Below are positions 42,828-51,689 of a stretch of 64,000 nt of DNA, in pieces. Under the pieces are notes generated by a model that saw only the letters and a program-made list of their open reading frames with translations, searched no databases and was not told where the DNA came from. The stretch spans positions 94,641-158,640 of the forward strand of contig NZ_CANTZW010000006.1 of assembly GCF_947855115.1 (NCBI RefSeq), written 5' to 3'. How positions within the stretch are numbered: position 1 is the stretch's first letter; each line of letters begins with the position of its first letter. The stretch comes from an uncultured Parabacteroides sp. Lineage in GTDB: Bacteria; Bacteroidota; Bacteroidia; Bacteroidales; Tannerellaceae. Both the position numbers and the translations under genes were made by a program.

Positions 42828-44182
42828 AATTGAGAAAAACGATCACAACGATAGTCGCTACCATTATCCTGTTGGCGGGGTGGCAATTATTCGCCGTTAT
42901 AGCCAACCAACCGGAGCTGATACCTTCACTTCCGCAACTTGTACGGACACTTTGTGAACTGCTCGTCTCCGGTAATTTCTATCAGTCGGTCGGAGCGACC
43001 ATTCTCCGGGGAATCCTAGGTATATTGATCTCATTCATTTGCGCGATAGGGATGGCTGGGGTATTCGCTCGTTTTGAGTGGGTGTATGAATTATTCAGAC
43101 CCCTACTCGCTATCATGCGTTCAATCCCGGTTATATCCTTTATACTTTTAGCTCTTATATTCCTAAACCCGGAAAGTATCCCTTTGATGATCGCTTTTCT
43201 CACCATGTTTCCGTTATTAACGGAGAATCTGACACGGGGAATCCTCGATCTGCGCCCGGGTTTATCCATTATGGCTCGTCAATTCCAGATCAAACGTTCC
43301 AATGTCTTATTCCAGATCATCTATCCGCAGTTAAAGCCCTTCTTATATAGCGGGCTTGCCTCTGCCACCGGATTCGGTTGGCGTGCGATCATTATGGGAG
43401 AAGTCCTGTCTCAATGCGCATTCGGAATCGGAAGCGAGATGAAAAAGGCGCAAAACTTTATCGCTGTCCCTGAGCTGCTTGCTTGGACTATCGTGGCGGT
43501 ATTCATCAGTTTCTTTTTTGACAAGGGTATTAGCAAAATATCGGTTATCATACCCAAAATATCATTTGCAAGTAAGGACAAGGTCATCCCAACCCTTACA
43601 TTATCTGCTCTAGACACCAGAGGAATAAGCTATCTATACGGTATACGGCATTTTTCTTATTCTTTTCAGAAAGGTGTTATTTACGGGATTAGCGCACCTT
43701 CGGGCAAAGGAAAAACAACGTTATTAAACTTGATCGGAGGTATCTTATCGCCTACGGAAGGGGAGATACGTCCTACGATACACTTTAGAATCGCCACCGT
43801 GTTTCAAGAGCCATTACTCCTATCCCATCTAACCGCAGAAGAAAACATCATGTTCCCCCTCTCCTCTTTTCTCACGGAGGAGAAAGCTCGGCAAATCGCC
43901 CAAAAACATTTACAGGAAATGGAAATGGAACCTTTCAGAAACCGATATCCGAAAGAACTCAGCTACGGACAGCAACAACGTATCGCCATAGCAAGAGCAT
44001 TGACCTACCCTTCCCCCCTCCTTTTGATGGACGAACCATTCAAGGGCTTGGATGAAGCCTTAAGCCATCGCATTATAAGACGAATACAAGAAAAGCAAAC
44101 GAAAGAAGAGCGAATTATTCTTTTTACATCACATAATCCGGATGAGATAAGGTTGTTGGCGGATGAGGTGATTAGGTTATAA
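42824..44182 (+). CDS. Fused ABC importer permease and ATPase
   Basis: A 452-residue single chain. Residues 1-245 are a BPD-type permease: about six membrane segments with SATGFGWRAIIMGEVLSQC, the EAA-loop region used for ATPase contact. After a linker (about 245-275) follows a short ATPase: SAPSGKGKTTLLNLIGG (Walker A with the first Gly changed to Ala), the Q-loop FQEPLLL, signature ELSYGQQQRIAIARA, Walker B LLLMDEPFKG and the H-loop SHNPDE. In other SsuABC-type importers the two are separate genes. No frameshift or stop marks the junction. Confidence 0.88.
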   Translation: MKLRKTITTIVATIILLAGWQLFAVIANQPELIPSLPQLVRTLCELLVSGNFYQSVGATILRGILGILISFICAIGMAGVFARFEWVYELFRPLLAIMRSIPVISFILLALIFLNPESIPLMIAFLTMFPLLTENLTRGILDLRPGLSIMARQFQIKRSNVLFQIIYPQLKPFLYSGLASATGFGWRAIIMGEVLSQCAFGIGSEMKKAQNFIAVPELLAWTIVAVFISFFFDKGISKISVIIPKISFASKDKVIPTLTLSALDTRGISYLYGIRHFSYSFQKGVIYGISAPSGKGKTTLLNLIGGILSPTEGEIRPTIHFRIATVFQEPLLLSHLTAEENIMFPLSSFLTEEKARQIAQKHLQEMEMEPFRNRYPKELSYGQQQRIAIARALTYPSPLLLMDEPFKGLDEALSHRIIRRIQEKQTKEERIILFTSHNPDEIRLLADEVIRL

Positions 44183-44191
44183 ATATTTTAT

Positions 44192-44251
44192 AGTGCCGAT
44201 TCATCTAAGATCCAAGCCGAATTGGGTTGGTATCTACATGAATTATTATGA
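44192..44251 (+). pseudogene. Scrap of an RmlB/GalE-type sugar-nucleotide gene
   Basis: Just after the ABC fusion stop codon the plus strand reads YSADSSKIQAELGWYLHELL and then a stop. SADSSKIQAELGW is a near-exact match to the conserved 'D-x-SKI-x-x-ELGW' segment in the last third of dTDP-glucose 4,6-dehydratase and related enzymes. No start or earlier part is found. It is taken as debris from a capsule gene cluster. Confidence 0.55.
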
Positions 44252-44578
44252 ACACATGTATTCCAATAGATGATTACCAACGAGTAAAACCATGATTGTC
44301 TTTTAATAATCTTGTTACCTTGGACAACAAATCCCTGCTATTTAACGTGAGTTCGATATAAAATCAAAACTATCTTTTATCGTAACCCTCATTCATCTTT
44401 ATAAAAAATGGTGTACTTCTCTTGTAATTGTTTTACTATTATTTTAATAGTCTTTTTGCTCCTCATGTGTTTCCCCCGCATTTTTGTTTTTACAGGCCGG
44501 ATAAAACAGTTTTTGTTCTCCATGATTTGCAAGGTTTACAATATATAAAGGTGCTCGTTCATGGGCATACCGTATTTC
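44252..44578. other. AT-rich gap without recognisable gene
   Basis: Between the RmlB scrap and the end of CPS locus 2. It has no coding-like frame over 40 codons and no strong stem; short T runs are present on both strands. Confidence 0.6.
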
Positions 44579-46039
44579 TTATTCCTTGGCCTTGTTGAGA
44601 TGTAAAGCCTCTGTTGTTATTTCTAATTTTGTGAGAGAAGAGTTTATTTCATTTATATTGATATAGGAAACATCATAAGGTTCTAAAGACAAAGATATGA
44701 TTCCGTTTTTCGGTTCATATATCTTATCCTTGACTCGTATGGCTTTATTTATTATCGGCATATTCCGAATTTGAATACTAATTTTCTTGACCTTGCTTGA
44801 ATAGTTTACTACCATGATACCGGTTTCCTTTCCATCACTTGCGGCCAACGCATAAATATCTTTCGGTATATGTTCCAACATTATTTCATTGCCCAAACGG
44901 TATAACTCGCCAAAATACTTGAACACAGTATAGGTGGGAAGTAAGACTATATTCCTTTTTTCATAATCCAACTTATATAGTCCGGTCCAAAATCCCGGCA
45001 TATCGGATGCATAATATACAGCCCCTTTCAATTCTTCGATTGCTTGAAAATGGACAAGTTGCTTTGCAACCCAGGCGGCTCCTTGTTGAGTTTGGATAAA
45101 ATCATAAGTTTGTTCCATATTACCATTAGGAGAGTAAAAATTCCATTCTCCCAAAATAAGATCAGCATTAAGACCATAGTATTGCAACTCTTGTCTTAAC
45201 ATTTCTACCCGATTCTTACTTGATGAAAAATCATGGGTGTAAACATGAACAAAGCAATGATTGATTCTTAAATTGTTTTCCTTTATACACTTATATATCT
45301 TTAAACGATTTTTCTGATGTAAAGCATAAGCCGGTGAAATATCAATGTTCGGATGTTTAGACAATATATGCTGACACACTGTTTTATAGAACTCACAATA
45401 CTGTTCGATTGTACCACTCCAACATGATTTATTATCAGGTTCATTCCATACTTCCCACAAAATGTTTGTATAATGATAGCCATTGTCCCACCCATCTTCG
45501 TAATGAGCGATAATCCGTTCTACAATATATGCCCATTTTTTGAAATCACTCGGTGGGGTATTATTTCCAGCAAAATACCATTCATTTTTTATATTTTCTC
45601 CCAAACGAAAAATTATTTTAGCTTTGAGATGACTTGCTGTACTGAGTAATGTATCGGTAGCCTCAAAATTATATGATTCCGGCAGAGAAGCATCTGCATT
45701 GAAATCAGGGAATATCTTGCTGACATTGACTGCCTCATTTTGTTTTTCATTCGTAAACTCCACATCATGATAACGAATAATCGGAATATTCAAATCCTCA
45801 AAAGCCGTACGCCAATCGATATGAAAACGATTGTCCTGAAACCAATATAAAGGACCATTTCCCATCCCGTTCAATGGCTTAATCTTTTGTTTTATTAAAA
45901 GATTACCACTCTCATCAGTAGGTATACATGTTATAATTGAGGCAGAATATTCAAATTCATTATCAGTCGTGCAAGAACAAGAGATGATATTGATCAAGAA
46001 TAAAATAGAAAATAATAAAAAAGACAATCCTCTCATCAT
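44579..46039 (-). CDS. GH39-like glycosidase lipoprotein, end of CPS locus 2
   Basis: A 486-residue protein with a lipoprotein signal (LFLINIISCSC, Cys near 21-23). A TIM-barrel of the clan GH-A type is suggested by ILWEVWNEPDNKSCW, with the Glu of NEP as acid/base (about residue 198), and LILGEWNFYSPNG with the nucleophile Glu (about 295). A small beta domain follows. Family 39 members act on xylosides or iduronides. As the last gene of a capsule operon it could cut or trim the polysaccharide it is expressed with. It is 12 bp downstream of wbqC. Confidence 0.75.
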   Translation of the reverse strand: MMRGLSFLLFSILFLINIISCSCTTDNEFEYSASIITCIPTDESGNLLIKQKIKPLNGMGNGPLYWFQDNRFHIDWRTAFEDLNIPIIRYHDVEFTNEKQNEAVNVSKIFPDFNADASLPESYNFEATDTLLSTASHLKAKIIFRLGENIKNEWYFAGNNTPPSDFKKWAYIVERIIAHYEDGWDNGYHYTNILWEVWNEPDNKSCWSGTIEQYCEFYKTVCQHILSKHPNIDISPAYALHQKNRLKIYKCIKENNLRINHCFVHVYTHDFSSSKNRVEMLRQELQYYGLNADLILGEWNFYSPNGNMEQTYDFIQTQQGAAWVAKQLVHFQAIEELKGAVYYASDMPGFWTGLYKLDYEKRNIVLLPTYTVFKYFGELYRLGNEIMLEHIPKDIYALAASDGKETGIMVVNYSSKVKKISIQIRNMPIINKAIRVKDKIYEPKNGIISLSLEPYDVSYININEINSSLTKLEITTEALHLNKAKE

Positions 46040-46051
46040 TTTATCGATAAT

Positions 46052-46747
46052 TTAAACTAATTCGTACTGATCTAATAAATGATTAGTTTCGTAAGGAGAA
46101 TTGAACATCAATACATCTATAATAGAAAGGTTAGGTATAAATGGCATATTATCGAATTGCTTATATGATAACTCTTGGTCGGTCTGCACAAAAGATAAAA
46201 CGATATTATGACGCTGAAATATTTCTCTATCATACAATTCCCGCCCACCAATAGCATTATAATACGTATCCGCATCCAGTTTCTTGCAAATTGCCAGCAC
46301 TTTATCTGTTCCTTTCAATGAATTGTCTTTTTCAATATCTGAAGACAATATAATTTTCGTGTCGATATTCAAGTACGACAATATTTGCTTGAAACTATGT
46401 GTCAGGAACAAATCCAGTCTTTTTTCAGGATAAGAGAAGATCACATTCATCAGTTCCATCACCGATGGAAAATAACGAGCTTTAGAATAATTAAAATCCA
46501 ATGTCTTAGTCAACTTACTAAAATCATCTATAATCCGGATGTCTGTAAAATGCTTGTTCTGACTTGCCCCTTGTAGACAGATATTGATAAGTTGTTTCTT
46601 CCCTCCGATCAGAATATTATTCCGCGCCACCCAACCGCGTTTAATATAATTCACGTCATTATAGACTACAAATATGTCAACAGCCTTCATCAATTGGAAA
46701 TAACCAATATAAGGCATAAAATACGGTTGCATAATCCCTACTTTCAT
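46052..46747 (-). CDS. WbqC-family protein
   Basis: A 231-residue protein starting MKVGIMQPYFMPYIGYFQLM, the very characteristic opening of the WbqC/YP-family (PF08889). The family is common in O-antigen and capsule clusters and takes part in making acylated 4-amino-4,6-dideoxy sugars; the biochemical step is not firmly known. It overlaps the upstream DegT gene by 4 bp, supporting a joint role with the aminotransferase. Confidence 0.88.
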   Translation of the reverse strand: MKVGIMQPYFMPYIGYFQLMKAVDIFVVYNDVNYIKRGWVARNNILIGGKKQLINICLQGASQNKHFTDIRIIDDFSKLTKTLDFNYSKARYFPSVMELMNVIFSYPEKRLDLFLTHSFKQILSYLNIDTKIILSSDIEKDNSLKGTDKVLAICKKLDADTYYNAIGGRELYDREIFQRHNIVLSFVQTDQELSYKQFDNMPFIPNLSIIDVLMFNSPYETNHLLDQYELV

Positions 46748-47865
46748 TTCACAACCAATTTAAGTATTCGTTCTACATCTTCATCAGTCAAAAGATGGTG
46801 TAATGGGAGACAGATTACTTGCTCAGCCATTCGTGTAGCATTGGGTAAATGTTCCGGTCTTGCGCTGTCAAATCCCCGATATGGAGTAAACGTGCTTATC
46901 AATGGATAAAAATAGCGGCGTCCCCACACATTTTGTTCCTTCATTTTAAAATAAAGAGTATCTCGATTCATGCCATATTCTTCCTCGTTCACAAAAATTG
47001 GGAAATAGGCATAGTTATGTTTAACACCCGGCAAATCATCAAAGAACGAAATACCTTTTACCTTTCTTAATGCTTCCCGATAACGCAGTACCACGTTGTG
47101 GCGATGGTCAATAGCCTTGTCAACCTGCTTTAAATTTAGCAAACCATACGCAGCACGTACTTCATCCATTTTGCTATTGATACCCGGCGCTATCACATGA
47201 GTTTCATCAGTTATACCGAAATTCTTAAGATTGTCAATTCGCTTTTTGGTAGATTCATCACTCATTACCATTGCTCCACCTTCTATAGTGTTATATACTT
47301 TAGTAGCATGAAAACTAAGTGTTGATAAATCTCCTTCTGCCAAGATACTTTTTCCGTTTATCTCTACGCCAAAAGCATGGGCCGCATCGTAAATTATTTT
47401 CAAACCATATGCATCAGCTATTTCTTGTATACGTTTTGTATCGCAAGGGTTTCCATATACATGTACAGGCATAATGGCAGAAGTATGCGGTGTGATAGCA
47501 GCCTCTATCTTATCGGGGTCAATATTTCCTGTTTTGGGGTCAATATCTACAAAAACAGGAGTAATATTATTCCACCATAGAGCATGGGTTGTTGCAACAA
47601 AACTGTAAGGAGTTGTTATAACTTCACCGGTAATACGCAAGGCTTGCAATGCTATAATTAAGGGTAACGTTCCATTAGTGAACAAACTGATATAGGGTAT
47701 TTTTAGGTATTCACATAAGGCATTTTCTAATTGTTGATGTAAAGGCCCCCCATTGGTTATCCACTTATGTGCCCAAATGTGTTCAAGAGATTTGTTAAAA
47801 ATCTGTAGTTCAGGCAATAATGGGGTCGTAACTGTAATAATTTTCTTTTCGTATATATTTCCCAT
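46744..47865 (-). CDS. DegT/DnrJ/EryC1/StrS-family sugar aminotransferase
   Basis: A 373-residue PLP enzyme. YISLFTNGTLPLIIALQALR, IMPVHVYGNPCDT, IYDAAHAFGVE and STLSFHATKVYNTIEGGAM give the PLP site; the lysine of HATKVYNT (about residue 190) makes the internal aldimine. These enzymes aminate 3- or 4-keto sugar nucleotides. With WbqC downstream and a GNAT protein 12 bp upstream, a 4-amino-4,6-dideoxyhexose with an acyl group on the amine is the likely product. No intact 4,6-dehydratase gene is present in the locus. Confidence 0.9.
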   Translation of the reverse strand: MGNIYEKKIITVTTPLLPELQIFNKSLEHIWAHKWITNGGPLHQQLENALCEYLKIPYISLFTNGTLPLIIALQALRITGEVITTPYSFVATTHALWWNNITPVFVDIDPKTGNIDPDKIEAAITPHTSAIMPVHVYGNPCDTKRIQEIADAYGLKIIYDAAHAFGVEINGKSILAEGDLSTLSFHATKVYNTIEGGAMVMSDESTKKRIDNLKNFGITDETHVIAPGINSKMDEVRAAYGLLNLKQVDKAIDHRHNVVLRYREALRKVKGISFFDDLPGVKHNYAYFPIFVNEEEYGMNRDTLYFKMKEQNVWGRRYFYPLISTFTPYRGFDSARPEHLPNATRMAEQVICLPLHHLLTDEDVERILKLVVK

Positions 47866-47877
47866 ATAACCTTTTAT

Positions 47878-48426
47878 TTATAAATTCAAAACAGTAATCC
47901 GACGTGCCGAATCTTTTTTTAACCAGCCATCAATATCTTCCAAGTAACTGTGATAATGAATAACTCCGTTGATTTCTTCTCGTTTAAACTCAACAGCCCC
48001 TAATCTTTTATGCAATATCAATACACGTCTATCTGTAGTTTCTGCACGTAATCTTTTCATTCCTACTTTTTGTGCGATTATTAAAATTGCATGAACAAAA
48101 TCATTAAGATGATAGCCTTTCTCCTGTGCTTTTTTACTAATGCTGACATTGGTTATGTAACATGTCTTAGTTTCCATATCATTACAATAGAAATTTGCCA
48201 TACCTATAATTTCATCATTTTCCATCACTGCTATAGTTACAGCTTTAGAAATTATTTTTTTTACATAATCTCCAATATTTACCCGCATACTCATTGGAAT
48301 GTCATAATCGGCATCCGTTTTTTTCATATACTCTACTACTTTTTTGTAAGTACTTTCATCATTAGCTAGTTTGACAAAAAATTTATCCATTACATTTAAT
48401 ATTTGATTTATAGACGAATAATTCAA
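47878..48426 (-). CDS. GNAT-family N-acetyltransferase
   Basis: A 182-residue GNAT protein. The acetyl-CoA binding motif is VSISKKAQEKGYHLNDFVHA (about residues 92-111), preceded by IGMANFYCNDMETKTCYIT. It is 12 bp upstream of the DegT aminotransferase, so it is the probable N-acetylating enzyme for the amino sugar made there. Confidence 0.8.
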   Translation of the reverse strand: MNYSSINQILNVMDKFFVKLANDESTYKKVVEYMKKTDADYDIPMSMRVNIGDYVKKIISKAVTIAVMENDEIIGMANFYCNDMETKTCYITNVSISKKAQEKGYHLNDFVHAILIIAQKVGMKRLRAETTDRRVLILHKRLGAVEFKREEINGVIHYHSYLEDIDGWLKKDSARRITVLNL

Positions 48427-48452
48427 GATTCAATCTTGTATGAAGATTTATA

Positions 48453-49886
48453 TTATTTTTTTAGCCTTACTTGGGCTAAAAAAAATTTTAAATCTTTTGA
48501 ATGAAAGAGCGATGACACAGCTATGTATGTAGTTATACTAACAAATATGCCCCATAGCAATTCTTCTATATAATTCTCAGTATAGATTTTCTGAACAAAA
48601 TACATACAAGCCCCCATGACTATTGTATAACCAAATACAGGCATCAAAATTGTTATTTGTTTTATAAATCCTACTTCTATCAATTTCCCAGTATAATATG
48701 TATTCAGAATCCAAGAAAGAAAAGAAACGACAATCGCTCCTATACAGATTGCACGGATACCAAATGGTATGGCTATAATAAGTAGTAATAACATCATACC
48801 TTTCTTTATGACTTCTAAGCGAAGAAATAAATCTGACCGTCCTTTCACTTGAAGTAAATTCAAGTTTAGCGCATGAATGGGGTAAAGCATGAAAGCAAAG
48901 CAAAGCAACTGCAAATATTCAGCACAGGGCAACCACTTTTCAGTAATCATCAATACAATTAACGGGCGTGCCAGCAAAGCCAAATCAACCATTAAAGGAA
49001 ATATGACAAAAGCAGACAGACTTAATAACCGTTTATATATAAATGCCAACCGCTCATCATCATTTTGTATTTGGCTTAACATAGGTAATGTTACCCGCGA
49101 AAGTACTCCGGAAAAAACATTGCATGGTAAAGAGGCATACCCGAAGGCTCTTGTATAATAACCCAAACTGGATGCAGAGAAATATTTACCGATAATCAGC
49201 GTATATAAGTTGTTCCCGAATACGTCTAACACGCTTGACAGCATTAATTTAGAGCCAAAACCAAACAATTCACGGAATGACTTCATGGAAAATATAAGTT
49301 TCGGTTTCCAAGATGAATGCCACCAATAAAGTATACAAGATGTCAAAGTACCAATCACCCCGGACCAAGCAATCGCCCATACTCCCCAACCGTTATATGC
49401 CAATCCAATGCCCGAGCCGCCCTTTATCAACGCAGAAACAATGGAATATTTTGCTTGAGTTTTAAAATCCATTTGTATAATCATGCGGGTACGTTGTATC
49501 AAATTAAACGCATTGATAACAAAAGGAATAGCTGCGATTTTCACCAAATCTTTTAACTCTGGCGCACTATAAAAAGATGCAATAGCGGATGCCGATAAAA
49601 GCAAAATTGTGTAGAGTACAATACCCGTAATGATATTGAAATAAAAAGCAGTACACATATCGACTTCTGTCCTGTCAGTTTTTCTAATCAGAGCCGTAGA
49701 TAGTCCGCCATTCATGATGGCATCTGAAACAGCCGTAAAGATTAACAACATCCCCATCAGTCCATAGTCAGATGGAGATAGAATGCGAGCCATATAGATG
49801 CCAGTCAGAAAATTAATAATTTGAACGGAAAAATTATCCGACAAGTTCCATAAAAAACTATTAAAAGTTTTTTTTCGTAGAGTCAT
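48453..49886 (-). CDS. Oligosaccharide flippase (Wzx-like, CPS locus 2)
   Basis: A 477-residue MOP-family protein with about 14 membrane segments. TFNSFLWNLSDNFSVQIINF and YMARILSPSDYGLMGMLLIF are the family opening, and the motif FGFGSKLMLSSVLDVFGNNL marks the middle. It belongs to the WzxC/MviN-like subgroup and is unrelated in detail to the locus 1 flippase. It is separated from the next gene by 26 bp. Up to 157 bp separate it from the glycosyltransferase upstream. Confidence 0.85.
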   Translation of the reverse strand: MTLRKKTFNSFLWNLSDNFSVQIINFLTGIYMARILSPSDYGLMGMLLIFTAVSDAIMNGGLSTALIRKTDRTEVDMCTAFYFNIITGIVLYTILLLSASAIASFYSAPELKDLVKIAAIPFVINAFNLIQRTRMIIQMDFKTQAKYSIVSALIKGGSGIGLAYNGWGVWAIAWSGVIGTLTSCILYWWHSSWKPKLIFSMKSFRELFGFGSKLMLSSVLDVFGNNLYTLIIGKYFSASSLGYYTRAFGYASLPCNVFSGVLSRVTLPMLSQIQNDDERLAFIYKRLLSLSAFVIFPLMVDLALLARPLIVLMITEKWLPCAEYLQLLCFAFMLYPIHALNLNLLQVKGRSDLFLRLEVIKKGMMLLLLIIAIPFGIRAICIGAIVVSFLSWILNTYYTGKLIEVGFIKQITILMPVFGYTIVMGACMYFVQKIYTENYIEELLWGIFVSITTYIAVSSLFHSKDLKFFLAQVRLKK

Positions 49887-50043
49887 AAAAGTATAGTGAA
49901 TAATGAGCTTATTTGAACTTTATTCGGTTATTATTCGGAGCTTAAAAACGCTAACGGTAAAACCGGGCAGTCCTATGGGTAGAATTGAGCAAATTTACCG
50001 CATGAAATGACTAACATTAACAGTAGTGTTTTTTGGAGAGGTT

Positions 50044-51000
50044 TCATGCTTTATGAAACGGTTTACAAATCATTTTCTTAAAAACATAACCTAATAAATC
50101 AACAATTCCTTTAATACCTAAGTATGAATAGGTTAAAGAAAAAGTCGTTATAAATTTCCGTATGTATCCGGAGCGGATGTAAAACAAACTTAATCCAGCC
50201 AGTCTCATAATAACCCATTCCCTTGTATATGAAGTTTGTTCTATTCTATGAATCTCATAAACTGTCTTTAAGTTAATAATATTTTGTTGTTCTCTATAAA
50301 GTGAACTCCAAACCCCTCCACTATGCCTGCGATATACAGACATACTTTCTTTCATGAAATATCCACTTCCTCTTCGTAATAAGGAATAAAAAACATGCGC
50401 ATCTTTACAGTCTGGAAATTGATTTAAGAAATATTCATCAATACAATCTTTCCGAAATACAATAGATGCTGTTGTGAAAAACCATCCTAACTTAATCCAG
50501 TCTCTTAACAGAAAGGAAAAATTCATATATTTTGCCTTGGCAGGTAGGGGTAAATCTTTCATTTCTGATGTTTTTTGAATCAATAACTGAGCATGATGGC
50601 AACACAAAGAATAATTTGGATGCGTTTCTAAAAACTCAATTTGCTTTTGCAGCTTATAAGGTTTTGTCCAATAATCATCACCTTCACAAAAAGCTATGTA
50701 TTTACCCTTAACTCTTGGGAGATTATATACTAAATGTACATTAACTCCTTTGCTATACTGATTTTCAGATTGATATATCACTTTTATCAAATCGGGATAT
50801 TTCTTTTCATATTCCTTAAGAATCAAAGGTGTTCGATCCGTAGAGGCATCATCATGTATTAATATCTCAAATGCAAAATCTGTCTGTTGAGACAAAAAAC
50901 CTTTTAAACATTGTTCAATATATAGTTCATGGTTATATGTCAAACAACAAATGCTGACAAGAACAGGTCTATTGGTATTTTGATTTTTTTCGTTATTCAT
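50044..51000 (-). CDS. Glycosyltransferase family 2
   Basis: About 318 residues from the ATG at 51000; a longer reading to 51072 would overlap the sugar transferase gene and is less likely. VSICCLTYNHELYIEQCLKG, ILIHDDASTDRTP and YIAFCEGDDYWTKPYKLQ (DxD site near residue 97) are the GT-A landmarks. The C-terminus has a possible membrane-associated helix. Typical for a capsule glycosyltransferase; specificity unknown. Confidence 0.86.
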   Translation of the reverse strand: MNNEKNQNTNRPVLVSICCLTYNHELYIEQCLKGFLSQQTDFAFEILIHDDASTDRTPLILKEYEKKYPDLIKVIYQSENQYSKGVNVHLVYNLPRVKGKYIAFCEGDDYWTKPYKLQKQIEFLETHPNYSLCCHHAQLLIQKTSEMKDLPLPAKAKYMNFSFLLRDWIKLGWFFTTASIVFRKDCIDEYFLNQFPDCKDAHVFYSLLRRGSGYFMKESMSVYRRHSGGVWSSLYREQQNIINLKTVYEIHRIEQTSYTREWVIMRLAGLSLFYIRSGYIRKFITTFSLTYSYLGIKGIVDLLGYVFKKMICKPFHKA

Positions 51001-51049
51001 TATTCTCGAAAATTTAGTTATAGAATGGTCTTCAATACATTGGTCATTT

Positions 51050-51682
51050 TCAAAACTTCTTTCCAAAAACAATATTCAAGAAAGTTGAGATTAATATTTT
51101 CATGTCAAAAAGCCATGAGCGATGTTTAAGATAAAATAGGTCATAACGCAAACGTCGCAACATTTTTTCCATTGTATCTGTGTAACCATTATATAATGTA
51201 GCATAAGAAGTTACACCCGGACGTATTTGAAACAGAAAGGCATAGCGCAAATCTTTTTCCATAATTTGGTCAATATAGAACTTCCTTTCCGGACGATATC
51301 CCACAAGTGACATATCGCCTACAAATACATTCCATAATTGTGGTAATTCATCTAAATGGTGTACCCTTAAAAAACGTCCGATTTTTGTCAGTCGCTCATC
51401 ATTTCTCCCTTTATACAAGGCTGGTCCAGTTTTTTCTGCATTTATTTTCATGCTGCGGAATTTGTATATGTAAAACGGACGCCCAAATCTCCCGATACGT
51501 TCCTGTTTAAAAATGGCAGGTCCTCCATCTTCTCTTTTTACAGCAAAGTAACAAGCTAAAAATAAAGGAGAAAAAATAATAAGGCATATAAAAGCAATGA
51601 TACAGTCGCTTATACGTTTTAGATTACGTTCAAAAGCGCTCATGCCATCAGGAATGAATGTGTGTTGGGATTTATTTTGCAT
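51050..51682 (-). CDS. Undecaprenyl-phosphate sugar phosphotransferase, initiating enzyme of CPS locus 2
   Basis: A 210-residue close paralogue of 29008-29652: SPLFLACYFAVKREDGGPAI, FKQERIGRFGRP and LDELPQLWNV are all kept and the last 60 residues are largely identical. The DNA is much more AT-rich than the locus 1 copy. It should load the first sugar-phosphate on undecaprenyl phosphate. Unlike in locus 1 it sits in the middle of the operon, downstream of Wza/Wzc and several glycosyltransferases. Confidence 0.9.
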   Translation of the reverse strand: MQNKSQHTFIPDGMSAFERNLKRISDCIIAFICLIIFSPLFLACYFAVKREDGGPAIFKQERIGRFGRPFYIYKFRSMKINAEKTGPALYKGRNDERLTKIGRFLRVHHLDELPQLWNVFVGDMSLVGYRPERKFYIDQIMEKDLRYAFLFQIRPGVTSYATLYNGYTDTMEKMLRRLRYDLFYLKHRSWLFDMKILISTFLNIVFGKKF

Positions 51683-51689
51683 GGTAAAA

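Noticed and set aside
44252..44578. Possible small gene or RNA in the AT-rich gap.
   Set aside because: No frame of family-like sequence, no strong hairpin and no promoter of the TAnnTTTG type with a good -33 box was seen.
50044..51072. Longer start of the glycosyltransferase at 51072.
   Set aside because: The extra 24 residues overlap the sugar transferase gene and are not GT2-like; the ATG at 51000 sits directly before the fold.
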